A stretch of 64,000 nucleotides of DNA from CATQHP01 sp965205595 (lineage in GTDB: Bacteria; Acidobacteriota; Terriglobia; Bryobacterales; UBA6623). The stretch is taken from positions 310,001 through 374,000 of the forward strand of contig CBDBHI010000030.1 in the NCBI GenBank assembly GCA_965205595.1, in the 5' to 3' direction. Positions within the stretch are counted from its first letter, which is position 1; the number at the start of each line of letters is the position of its first letter. The notes beneath the pieces were generated by a model that was given only the letters and a program-made list of their open reading frames with translations, did no database searches and had not been told where the DNA came from. A program made the translations under genes and the position numbers. Below are positions 38,879-46,778 of this stretch, one piece after another.

Positions 38879-38964
38879 GTTTGAGCCGCGCGCGCGAGCA
38901 AGCGGTTTCCTCGAAGGCATTGATCAATTCGAGGAAACCGCTTGCTCGCGCGCGCGGCTCAAAC
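38879..38964. repeat. 37-bp perfect inverted repeat with 12-bp loop (giant hairpin)
   Basis: Left arm 38879-38915 starts GTTTGAGCCGCGCGCGCGAG; right arm 38928-38964 is its exact complement, ending CTCGCGCGCGCGGCTCAAAC; the loop is GGCATTGATCAA. No mismatch was seen in the arms. Confidence 0.9.
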
Positions 38965-38996
38965 GCTAGTCGTTTTGGTTCCGGCTTGGCCGGGTC

Positions 38997-39117
38997 AGGG
39001 GCTGTGAAAAAACCTCGATAGACATTGTGGCTGTCCGAGGGTGCGACATGTCGCACCCCTACAAGACTGATAACAAGTAAGTTGTGCGTAGGGGTCTAGC
39101 GGGTTTTTTCACACCCT
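38997..39117. repeat. 121-bp hairpin element downstream of nuoM
   Basis: Ends AGGGGCTGTGAAAAAACC and, on the other strand, AGGGTGTGAAAAAACCC. Inside are a perfect 20-bp palindrome GGGTGCGACATGTCGCACCC (39039-39058) and a CCCCTAC/GTAGGGG pair. It ends 2 bp from the nuoM stop, so it may serve as terminator of the 12-kb operon while being a repeated element. Confidence 0.65.
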
Positions 39118-39118
39118 C

Positions 39119-40627
39119 TTAAGGTGCGACCACACTTAGCGGAATCACTCCTTTGGTCTGCTCCACCAGATGAATAACGGTTGCATCAAGCATCTCCATC
39201 AGCGGACCCGGATATAGTCCGACGACGAATATCAAGACCGCCAAGGGTACGAGCGTCGCGGTCTCTCTCGCGCTGAGGTCTGGAAGCACCTCGGCCGCGC
39301 TTGTTCCGGCCTTTCCTAACGCAACGCGTTGCAGCATCCACAACATGTACGCCGCAGCCAGAACGATTCCACCCATTGCTAGTAAGACCCTGGGGAAACT
39401 CGTGTACGAGGTCCCGATTAGCACCAGAAACTCGCCAATGAAATTCGACGCGCCGGGCAAGCCAAATGACGCCACAGAGAAGATGCACAGAAACACGACG
39501 AAGCGTGGCATGGGTTTGTGCAAACCGCCGTAGTCGCCAATCATGCGGCTATGCGTGCGGTCGTACAACTGACCCACGGCCAGGAATAAAGCGCCCGTCG
39601 TGATTCCATGATTAAACATCTGCAAGACGGCACCCTGGACCCCTTGAATGTTAAACGCAAATATCCCGAGCGTCACAAAGCCCATATGAGAAATCGAGGA
39701 GTAAGCGACCAGCCTCTTGAGATCGGACTGAGCCAGGGCCAAATATCCGCCGTACAAGATAGCCACAACCGACATCCACAAGATGAAGGGTCGAAACGTT
39801 TCGGAGGCGTCCGGCAGGATCGGAAGGCAAAACCGCAGGAATCCGTATCCACCCATTTTTAAGAGCACGCCCGCCAGCATGACGCTTCCAGCGGTCGGAG
39901 CTTCCGAATGGGCGTCGGGCAACCACGAGTGGAACGGGATCATCGGCAGCTTGACCGCAAAGGCCAGTAGGAAAGCAAGAAAGATCCAGAACTGTACGTT
40001 CTCCGGATAGACCTGTTCCGTCAACTCAAAAATGTCGAATGTGTGCCCACCCTCTAAGTACAGCCCTAAGATCCCCACCAGTAGCAGGAGGCTTCCCGAA
40101 AGGCTGTAGAGCACAAACTTCATTCCCGCGGCGATCCTGCCCGGCCCGCCCCAAACGATGATCAAGAAATACATGGGAATCATCGTGACTTCCCACAACA
40201 TGAAGAACAGGAACAAGTCCATCGCCGTAAAGACGACGATCATGGCGCCTTCAACCAGCAGGATCAGGCTCATGAAGGCCCTTACCCGGGTAGTGATGGA
40301 TTTCCAAGAGGCGAGGATACAAAGCGGCGATAACACCGTCGTAAGCAAGACAAGAAGCATGCTAATGCCGTCGACGCCGACCGCATACTGAATGTTGAAT
40401 GTAGGCATCCACTCTGCCCGCTCGACAAACTGCATGCCCTGCTGAGACGATTCAAAGCCGGTCCACAAAACGAGAGAGAGAGCCAGACTAGTCAGCGAGC
40501 CGGCCAAGGCGACCCGCCGAATCCACGCTTCATCTCGGACGATTGCGAGCAAGGCAATGGTCAGGAAGGGGACGGCGATCATCGAACTGATCAGGTGATC
40601 ATCAAAGACAAAATTCATAGGAGGCAC
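39119..40627 (-). CDS. nuoM: NuoM/MrpD-like proton-translocating subunit
   Basis: 502 residues, ~14 membrane helices. Family motifs: LFFMLWEVTMIPMYFLI (conserved Glu of TM5), LAFAVKLPMIPFHSWLPDAH (conserved Lys and the broken-helix region), SDLKRLVAYSSISHMGFVTLG and NHGITTGALFLAVGQLYDRT. Known members are ion channels of complex I. Here no other complex I catalytic genes are near; it is the last gene of the Dab/Mrp operon, so it probably adds an extra ion path to that complex. GTG 40627 or ATG 40618 start. Confidence 0.9.
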   Translation of the reverse strand: MPPMNFVFDDHLISSMIAVPFLTIALLAIVRDEAWIRRVALAGSLTSLALSLVLWTGFESSQQGMQFVERAEWMPTFNIQYAVGVDGISMLLVLLTTVLSPLCILASWKSITTRVRAFMSLILLVEGAMIVVFTAMDLFLFFMLWEVTMIPMYFLIIVWGGPGRIAAGMKFVLYSLSGSLLLLVGILGLYLEGGHTFDIFELTEQVYPENVQFWIFLAFLLAFAVKLPMIPFHSWLPDAHSEAPTAGSVMLAGVLLKMGGYGFLRFCLPILPDASETFRPFILWMSVVAILYGGYLALAQSDLKRLVAYSSISHMGFVTLGIFAFNIQGVQGAVLQMFNHGITTGALFLAVGQLYDRTHSRMIGDYGGLHKPMPRFVVFLCIFSVASFGLPGASNFIGEFLVLIGTSYTSFPRVLLAMGGIVLAAAYMLWMLQRVALGKAGTSAAEVLPDLSARETATLVPLAVLIFVVGLYPGPLMEMLDATVIHLVEQTKGVIPLSVVAP

Positions 40628-40684
40628 CTTCGTCCTTGCGTTTTCCTAGTTTGAGGCTGGCGTCGTGTTCGGACATATGCGCAC

Positions 40685-42853
40685 TCATAGCGTAAGCCAA
40701 TACATCGCACCGATGGCCAGCACCAGCCAACAGATCACAACTGCGAGATGGTGCTGGAGAGTTCGCGGTTCAAACTTCTCCAACATTCGACCGGTGCCAT
40801 CGGCCGGGCGACCGAGGCGCTCCACGGTTCGATCCGTTCCCTGTTGATCGATCGCGCTCCACAGCCACTGCGAAAGGCGTAGCGATGTATTCGCGACTCC
40901 TTGAACCGCGCTGTCGACACCACGAGTTTCGCCGAACCGCCATAGCCATGCCGACAGATTGAGCGTCGATATTGAGACTGTTTGTACCAATCGATCGACG
41001 CCTCGAACTTCCACTGTCCTAGACAACCATAGCGACACGCGCCGCGAGAAAGACCCGACGCCACGAATTACGCGATCGATCCCCTGCACGTCGACAACAC
41101 GCCACAACCACCCCGCAAATCGGAGAGTCGGTTGCACAACATAGAACTCGTAGATTTCGTCGAAATATAGTTTGTTTAGAAAGAACACGTACGCCGTCTT
41201 CAGCCACTCCGCCCGGCCAACAGCAGCAGAGGCTCGGTTTAGGTGTAAGGAGTAGGCGAAGCCCCAGCCAGCCACCGCCGCTAACAGGGGCAGCGCAAGC
41301 CACCAAGAGACCCCACCGAATAGCCCAACTTGCGCGGGCGGAAGCGGCGGCATACGAAGCGCGGGAGCAAGGAACGGCACGAACCACGACCAGAGCACGA
41401 TCAGAAGACTGGCTACGACCGCTCCCGCCACTGCAACTACGGGCAGATGCGCGGGAGAAAACAACCGCGGTTGGACACGAATCGAATCAGGGGCTCCTGC
41501 ATCCCCGACGATAAGGGTTTGCTGAAACAGCGAGACGATTCCGCGAAACACATACATCGCGGTCAGGAAAACCGTCGCCAGGCCGATGATCCAGAATGCC
41601 CATTGAGCGGAAGGAAGCTGGTGGGCTGTCCACACGTTTTCGTAGGCTCCCGAGAAAAGGATCAACGGCGGTACGCACGCTAGCAGCAGCGCGCCAAGCA
41701 CCAACGACCGTCCCAGTGGCTGCTGCGCCGCCTCGGGATGAGCATGGCCGTGGCTGCCTGTTGCCTTGAGCGCGTTGCCGGTCGAGAGAAACAGAAAGCC
41801 TTTCAAGAAGCCGTGAGCCAGCAGGTGAAAGATGGCCGCGACAAAGGCGCCGACGCCGCACAAAAAGATCATGAAACCGATCTGACTGATCGTGGAGTAG
41901 GCGAGGAGCTTCTTAATGTCAGACTGGGTGAGCGAAACCAGGGCACCAAAAAGAGCAGTCGTAGCGCCGACAACCGCGATGACAACCATTGCCGCCGGCG
42001 CCAGCACAACCAACGGGCTGAGCCTGACGAGCAAAAAGGGACCCGCGTTGACCATTGTGGCGGCGTGGATCAGAGCCGACACCGGGGTCGGCGCTTCCAT
42101 GGCGAATGGCAACCAGACGTGCAGCGGCACTTGTGCCGACTTCCCGAGAGCGCCCGTAAAAATGAACAGCGTAATCAGCGTGTTGACCCCGACGGCGAGG
42201 TCAATGCCGATCCAACTAAGCGGAGCCATCGTCTGTCCGCTGAACTCCGCGGCGCGCGCCACGATCTGCTGAATATCAAGCGTTCCGTAGATGGCGAATG
42301 TCAGAATGACTCCGAACCCAAGCCCCACATCCGCCACTGAATTGACTAGGAAGGCCTTCGTCGCGGCCTTGCACGCCGAAGTCCGCTCCGCCCAATGCGA
42401 AATCAGCAGATAGGAACAAATTCCCATGACTTCCCAGAACATGTAAGTCATGAGCAGGTTGTTGCTCATGACGAGCATGATCATCGCGAACGTGAACAGC
42501 GCCATGACCGCAAAGAAGCGCTTATATCGAGGATCCCCGATCATGTATCGCGAGGAATAAACATGAACGACAAAGCTGACGCCCGTGACCAACAAAAGCA
42601 CCAAGACCGTAAGCTGATCGATATACAGACTTAGGTCGATGATGAGGTTGCCGGATTCGAGCAGGCGATAGAGCGAGATTGAAATCGATCCGCCGTCGGC
42701 GACGGAAGCGAACGCGCCTAGCGATAGCAAAAACGAGAGACCGATGGCGGGAGCGGCCACACGGTGACTTGACTCGCCCAGTGATCGTCCGCTGAACGCG
42801 AGGATCAAAAACGCCAGCAACGGCGCCAACGGAATTAATAGAAAGATCGACAT
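40685..42853 (-). CDS. nuoL: NuoL/MrpA-like subunit with C-terminal 27-residue repeats
   Basis: 722 residues. N-terminal ~500 residues are a NuoL core: MTYMFWEVMGICSYLLI (conserved Glu), VPLHVWLPFAMEAPTPVSALIHAATMV (with the region split across TM7), SDIKKLLAYSTISQIGFMIFL, LLAHGFLKGFLFLSTG. Residues ~585-695 hold four ~27-residue units starting VDVQGIDRVI, VEVRGVDRLV, GETRGVDSAV and IDQQGTDRTV, most with a LSxWLW segment, then a last helix. This replaces the usual lateral helix and may bridge subunits. The core plays the part of the MrpA N-terminal half, whose C-terminal half is the separate mbhDE gene. Confidence 0.9.
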   Translation of the reverse strand: MSIFLLIPLAPLLAFLILAFSGRSLGESSHRVAAPAIGLSFLLSLGAFASVADGGSISISLYRLLESGNLIIDLSLYIDQLTVLVLLLVTGVSFVVHVYSSRYMIGDPRYKRFFAVMALFTFAMIMLVMSNNLLMTYMFWEVMGICSYLLISHWAERTSACKAATKAFLVNSVADVGLGFGVILTFAIYGTLDIQQIVARAAEFSGQTMAPLSWIGIDLAVGVNTLITLFIFTGALGKSAQVPLHVWLPFAMEAPTPVSALIHAATMVNAGPFLLVRLSPLVVLAPAAMVVIAVVGATTALFGALVSLTQSDIKKLLAYSTISQIGFMIFLCGVGAFVAAIFHLLAHGFLKGFLFLSTGNALKATGSHGHAHPEAAQQPLGRSLVLGALLLACVPPLILFSGAYENVWTAHQLPSAQWAFWIIGLATVFLTAMYVFRGIVSLFQQTLIVGDAGAPDSIRVQPRLFSPAHLPVVAVAGAVVASLLIVLWSWFVPFLAPALRMPPLPPAQVGLFGGVSWWLALPLLAAVAGWGFAYSLHLNRASAAVGRAEWLKTAYVFFLNKLYFDEIYEFYVVQPTLRFAGWLWRVVDVQGIDRVIRGVGSFSRRVSLWLSRTVEVRGVDRLVQTVSISTLNLSAWLWRFGETRGVDSAVQGVANTSLRLSQWLWSAIDQQGTDRTVERLGRPADGTGRMLEKFEPRTLQHHLAVVICWLVLAIGAMYWLTL

Positions 42854-42874
42854 TCTATTCCGGTTGCCCGACCC

Positions 42875-44350
42875 CTACGACCCCAGTCCAAGTCGGGAAC
42901 TTGTTTCCAGCAAAATGTTCACGATTCGATCGCTCCACAGCCCTAATCCAATCATCGCAACCGACAAGACGCTGAGACTGATTCTTAGAGGCAAGGGCGT
43001 CTCCACTAGCGATGAGTTCGGGGCCTCCTCACCAACTCTGACCAGTCTATGTAGGACTCGGATAAAGTAGGCCATCGTCAACAAGGTCGTGAGAAGCACG
43101 GCTCCCACGGCAACATAGTTGCGGCCCTCGATGGCGCTGAGAACGATGTACCACTTCCCAAAAAATCCTCCGGTTGGGGGCAGCCCAATCATCGAGAGCG
43201 CTACGATGACGAACCCCGCGATGAGCCACGGGTTTCGAATGCGAGTGCGCTCGAGCTCATCGATATTGCGCACCCCATATTGGTACGCGAGGGCGCCCGC
43301 CAAAATGAACAGCGTGTACTGCATGACGGCGTCATTGATCAGATAAAACAGGCCGCCCGTCAGGCCCGTTTGACTGCCTTGCCCAACGCCAATAAGTATC
43401 AGTCCGATGTGCGCCAAGCCGCCATAGGCGAAGATCCGTTTCAGGTCGCGCTGGGCCAAGGCCAGAAACGCGCCGCCAACCGCGGCGACGGCGCCGAGGA
43501 TCCATACGAGGGCGAATACCTGAACGGGCTGGTCGTCGTTTCCGGCACCTATTACCCAGAAGAGAATGCGAATCCATGCCAACAAGGCAACCTTTGTCAG
43601 CAGTGCGGCGAGCAGCGGTGAAATTGAATCGGGGGCGTCATTGTAGGCGTCAGGTAGCCAGCCGTGCAGCGGCATCAGGGCCATCTTGATGCCGAGCCCG
43701 ATAAACATAAAGGTCAAGCCGCCGATGACGGCCTTCGACTCCAGCATGTCGGGCAGCCGCTGCGCGAGATCCGCCATGTTCAGCGTACCGGTGGCGGCAT
43801 AGAAGTAGGCGAGGCCCAACAAGTAGAACGAGGCCCCCAGGGTGCCCATGATGAGGTAGCGAAACGCCGAGACCAAGGCCCTTCCGCCCGATACGCCGAC
43901 CAATGCGTAGCCACAGAGCGCGGCTATCTCAAGGAATACAAATAGATTGAAAAGATCCCCGGCGAACACGATACCCGTGAGGCCCGACACAAGCATTAGC
44001 AGGAGGGTATAAAACGGGATCGTGCGTCCACCGAGGGGTCCGATCGAAACGGTGCTCGAATAGAGCAAACAGAGAAAAGCGAGCACGCTGAGAGTCAGCG
44101 CCATGATGCTCGCCACTTCGTCCGCGACCCATTCGATGCCCTCAGGCGGGGCCCAACCGCCGAACGAATAGCGAATCTCACCGAAAGAAAGAACTGTCCA
44201 CAGATTGGCGGCAGCCGTCATCGCCATGCAGAAGAACGCTACTAAGACGATCGAGCGGCAGCGGCCACCGTCCCTCGACCCAGCAATCGGCATGCAGATT
44301 GCGGTCACGAAGGGGATTAGAAATACAAGCGCTGGGAGATGCTCGCTCAC
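42875..44350 (-). CDS. mrpD: Mrp antiporter subunit D (MrpD/MnhD/MbhH-like)
   Basis: 491 residues, ~14 helices. LFNLFVFLEIAALCGYALVG carries the conserved Glu; LGIKMALMPLHGWLPDAYND the Lys/HGWLPDA block; RDLKRIFAYGGLAHIGLILIG and LPPTGGFFGKWYIV follow. Part of the proton path of Mrp antiporters. GTG start overlaps the mrpC stop as GTGA; 21 bp to nuoL. Confidence 0.9.
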   Translation of the reverse strand: MSEHLPALVFLIPFVTAICMPIAGSRDGGRCRSIVLVAFFCMAMTAAANLWTVLSFGEIRYSFGGWAPPEGIEWVADEVASIMALTLSVLAFLCLLYSSTVSIGPLGGRTIPFYTLLLMLVSGLTGIVFAGDLFNLFVFLEIAALCGYALVGVSGGRALVSAFRYLIMGTLGASFYLLGLAYFYAATGTLNMADLAQRLPDMLESKAVIGGLTFMFIGLGIKMALMPLHGWLPDAYNDAPDSISPLLAALLTKVALLAWIRILFWVIGAGNDDQPVQVFALVWILGAVAAVGGAFLALAQRDLKRIFAYGGLAHIGLILIGVGQGSQTGLTGGLFYLINDAVMQYTLFILAGALAYQYGVRNIDELERTRIRNPWLIAGFVIVALSMIGLPPTGGFFGKWYIVLSAIEGRNYVAVGAVLLTTLLTMAYFIRVLHRLVRVGEEAPNSSLVETPLPLRISLSVLSVAMIGLGLWSDRIVNILLETSSRLGLGS

Positions 44351-44724
44351 TCCAGCCTCTTCAAAATGTCATCCTCGTCGAGGCTGCCGTACTTTCGGTA
44401 GATACCCGCGACGAGCGCGAGCGACACGCCGAGTGTGGCGACCTGCACAACGATCGCTGTCAGAGTCAGCACGTGCGGTAAGGGGTTTACATATAGGTCC
44501 GCCTGAACGGCTTCGCCCTCTGAATACAAAATCGGAACCGTTGCTCCCTCTTTCGCCCCGATCGTGACTAGAAAAAAGATGACGCTCGTTTGAACCAAGT
44601 AAAGACCAATCAGCTTTTTTACGAGGTTGTGGTGCGTCACCGTGATGTAGAGCCCCAGCAGGAGCAGGGTGACGAATGCGATGATGTTCGGCCTTTGCAG
44701 CCACGCTTGGACGAGTTCAAGCAC
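44347..44724 (-). CDS. mrpC: Mrp antiporter subunit C (MrpC/NuoK-like)
   Basis: 125 residues with three membrane helices in the NuoK pattern: LLLLGLYITVTHHNLVKKLIGL, VQTSVIFFLVTIGAK and PHVLTLTAIVVQVATLGVSLALV. Transmembrane Glu and Gln positions of NuoK-like proteins are only partly kept, as usual for MrpC. GTG start overlaps the end of mrpB by 8 nt. Confidence 0.87.
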   Translation of the reverse strand: MLELVQAWLQRPNIIAFVTLLLLGLYITVTHHNLVKKLIGLYLVQTSVIFFLVTIGAKEGATVPILYSEGEAVQADLYVNPLPHVLTLTAIVVQVATLGVSLALVAGIYRKYGSLDEDDILKRLE

Positions 44725-45172
44725 CTGTAGCGTCCTCGTCGCGATTCACAACCGATAGGCTGATGACTATCGAGACAGCCGTTACCGCGATGTCGAGCGC
44801 AACACCGATCTGCGCTAAGACGATCCCTAGATAGCGTTGCGCGGGCGGCTCGAGCCAGGGAATACTGGCGCTGGTGTAGTGCAAGAATTCTCCGCCGCCG
44901 ATCAGGCATAGGCCTCCGACGCCCACAAAAATAATCAATCCCAACCCATCGCCTTTCATCAGTCGATTTGCCGCGGCGTTCGCAGGGCTGTTGGCTCCGA
45001 AGATCAGGAAGCCGACGATAAAGCTTGCGCCCAGCATCACGCCACCAACGAAGCCGCCACCTGGTCCGTACTGTCCGAAGAAAAGGATGTAGAGGGCAAA
45101 GAGCTGCACGAGCGGAATCAAGTGTCCGCCCAGATTCCTGACGATGACGCTGGCGTGAGGAGCCTTCGTCAT
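44717..45172 (-). CDS. mrpB: Mrp antiporter subunit B (MrpB domain)
   Basis: 151 residues from ATG 45172 (MTKAPHASVIVRNLGGHLIP), which overlaps the mbhDE TGA; a GTG 30 bp upstream is less likely. MnhB-type features: LIPLVQLFALYILFFGQYGPGGGFVGGVMLGAS and a four-helix plan ending with VVNRDEDATGA. The GPGGGF loop is the family signature. Confidence 0.9.
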   Translation of the reverse strand: MTKAPHASVIVRNLGGHLIPLVQLFALYILFFGQYGPGGGFVGGVMLGASFIVGFLIFGANSPANAAANRLMKGDGLGLIIFVGVGGLCLIGGGEFLHYTSASIPWLEPPAQRYLGIVLAQIGVALDIAVTAVSIVISLSVVNRDEDATGA

Positions 45173-45699
45173 GCGTGATCCCTCCGCAGGATCAGCCAGC
45201 ACGCAATGCCTGAGGTAAAGATCACAGCAGTTTCGATCAATGTGTCCAAAGCGCGGTAGTCCATGAGCACGGCCGTCACGACATTCGGCGTATGTGTGTC
45301 GGCGTAACTGTTCTCTAGATAGAACGGCGAAATGTGTACGCTAGCCGGCGAGCCGGGGTCTCCAAATTCAGGCAGGTCAGTGGCGGCGTAGAGCAGCAGG
45401 ATTCCAAGCAGAGGCAGCCCGATCACGGCGGCTATAGGGGCAGGCGGACGTCGAATGCGTGTATCCTCCGGCGCTGTCCCAAAGAGCGTCAGAAGAAAGA
45501 ACACTGTCGCCAAGCCCGCGCCAACTACCGCCTCGACAAAGGCAACGTCGACTGCCCCAAGCCAGGCCCAAACGAGCGCCAAAAAGAAGCTGTAAGACCC
45601 AAGGATCAGGACGGCGCTAATGAGGTCTTTTACGAAGATTGCGGCCGCGGCCGTGAGAAGAAGCAGCACCAGTAGCGGTATCTCAAACGAAAAAGTCAT
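45169..45699 (-). CDS. MbhD/MbhE-like fused subunit (MrpA C-terminal half, DUF4040)
   Basis: 176 residues. Residues 1-85 match MbhD/DUF4040 (ISAVLILGSYSFFLALVWAWLGAVDVAFVEAVVG); residues 90-176 match MbhE (TPNVVTAVLMDYRALDTLIETAVIFTSGIACWLIL). In classical Mrp operons this is the C-terminal part of MrpA; in archaeal Mbh it is two genes, D and E. Here D and E are fused but separate from the NuoL-like half, an intermediate layout. ATGA overlap with mrpG, ATGA overlap into mrpB. Confidence 0.83.
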   Translation of the reverse strand: MTFSFEIPLLVLLLLTAAAAIFVKDLISAVLILGSYSFFLALVWAWLGAVDVAFVEAVVGAGLATVFFLLTLFGTAPEDTRIRRPPAPIAAVIGLPLLGILLLYAATDLPEFGDPGSPASVHISPFYLENSYADTHTPNVVTAVLMDYRALDTLIETAVIFTSGIACWLILRRDHA

Positions 45700-45995
45700 C
45701 GTTGGTCCTCACCCCACGGTTTGACGCCGGAACGGAGCGCCGCGCGCATGGTCGCGTGCGCGATTACCGGATTCAGAAAATAAAGCAACGCCAACACGAT
45801 CATGATTCTGATCACGTTTGTGCTGAAAGCCTGATCAACGGCGAGCCCCGTTAGGAGAAATAACGCACCCAGGGAATCCGTCAGTGCGACCGCGTGCGAT
45901 CGGGTATAGACGTCCGGAAGCCGCACCATGCCCACGGCGGCGACCACCAAGAAAAACAACCCTATTAGCATCAATGCAACGGCCAACGCGGACAT
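45696..45995 (-). CDS. mrpG: Mrp antiporter subunit G
   Basis: 99 residues, three helices: VALMLIGLFFLVVAAVGMVRLPDVYTRSHA is the MnhG/PhaG signature (GxxRxPDxYxRxHA), followed by DSLGALFLLTGLAV. ATG starts directly after the mrpF TAA; stop overlaps mbhDE as ATGA. Confidence 0.93.
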   Translation of the reverse strand: MSALAVALMLIGLFFLVVAAVGMVRLPDVYTRSHAVALTDSLGALFLLTGLAVDQAFSTNVIRIMIVLALLYFLNPVIAHATMRAALRSGVKPWGEDQR

Positions 45996-46265
45996 TTATG
46001 TGATCTCCCGTTGTTCCAAGTACTTGGCGATGGCGATGGCGCCGACCAAATTCAAAAGAGCGTAGCCGGTGGAGATGTCAACGAACATCTCGACGCGATC
46101 GTAAACCGCGCCGATGACCACCAGCAAAATGATGGCCTTTGTCGAGATACCGTTCAAACCCAGTACCCGGTCATAGACCGTCGGCCCTCGCACGACCCGG
46201 TACAGGTACATGATGATCAGCAGGGCGAGAACGTAGAGTACGAAGACTAGAAATATCGTCATCAT
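45996..46265 (-). CDS. mrpF: Mrp antiporter subunit F
   Basis: 89 residues from ATG 46265, which shares its A with the mrpE TGA (TGATG). Three helices; family signature YRVVRGPTVYDRVLGLNGISTKAI, with an Asp-containing last helix (VDISTGYALLNLVGAIAIAKYLE). MrpF is needed for cation transport in Mrp complexes. Confidence 0.92.
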   Translation of the reverse strand: MMTIFLVFVLYVLALLIIMYLYRVVRGPTVYDRVLGLNGISTKAIILLVVIGAVYDRVEMFVDISTGYALLNLVGAIAIAKYLEQREIT

Positions 46266-46753
46266 CAAGTACTCACAGGCCAAAAAATCTCAGCGACCTT
46301 GTTCTCCAGGCACATGCTAGTCACGTCTTCCGCCGACTCATCATCCATCGCGTGGATGAGCAACTCGTTGTCGTTCACATCCGCGGTAAGGGTTCCCGGC
46401 GTCAGAGTAATTGAGTTTCCGAGCAGAACTATCCCAGATTCATGCTGCAATGCTGTCCGATAGCGAAACAGCTTTGGCGCAATCGGAAGGCGTGGGTTCA
46501 AGATCATAAACGACAAGTGGATTCCGCTCATGAAAATCCGCCATAGCAACCAAGGGATGTACTTCAATGCGTTTATCCAGCGCATGCTGACAGTACTGCG
46601 CTGGGCTTGATTGGTATTCAGTAACGCCACCGCCACCGATGCCCCGAGTCCGATGGACATGTGAAACAGGTTGTAGCTCTCAGACAACAGCAACCAAAGC
46701 ACAAAAAGACTTAGTGCCTTGAAGATCAATGTTGGACGAAAGCCGGAACTCAT
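46265..46753 (-). CDS. mrpE: Mrp antiporter subunit E
   Basis: 162 residues from ATG 46753 (a TTG at 46777 adds eight). Helical start LIFKALSLFVLWLLLSESYN, then MnhE family segments YIPWLLWRIFMSGIHLSFMIL, GIVLLGNSITLTPGTLTADVNDNELLIHAMD; the soluble C-terminal domain ends in VAEIFWPVST. First gene of the Mbh-ordered Mrp module and directly follows dabA. Confidence 0.9.
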   Translation of the reverse strand: MSSGFRPTLIFKALSLFVLWLLLSESYNLFHMSIGLGASVAVALLNTNQAQRSTVSMRWINALKYIPWLLWRIFMSGIHLSFMILNPRLPIAPKLFRYRTALQHESGIVLLGNSITLTPGTLTADVNDNELLIHAMDDESAEDVTSMCLENKVAEIFWPVST

Positions 46754-46778
46754 TGCGTTTTCGAGAGGGGACACCAAT

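Noticed and set aside
38493..39056. Reading frames spanning the large hairpin on both strands
   Set aside because: They arise from the perfect inverted repeat, giving near-identical peptides on both strands, and match no gene features.
39119..42853. nuoL and nuoM as part of a respiratory complex I operon
   Set aside because: No nuoA-K or nuoN genes are present; they follow mrpD in the Dab/Mrp operon.
45169..46753. Membrane-bound hydrogenase operon
   Set aside because: Only the Mrp module is present; no NiFe large or small subunit motifs are encoded nearby.
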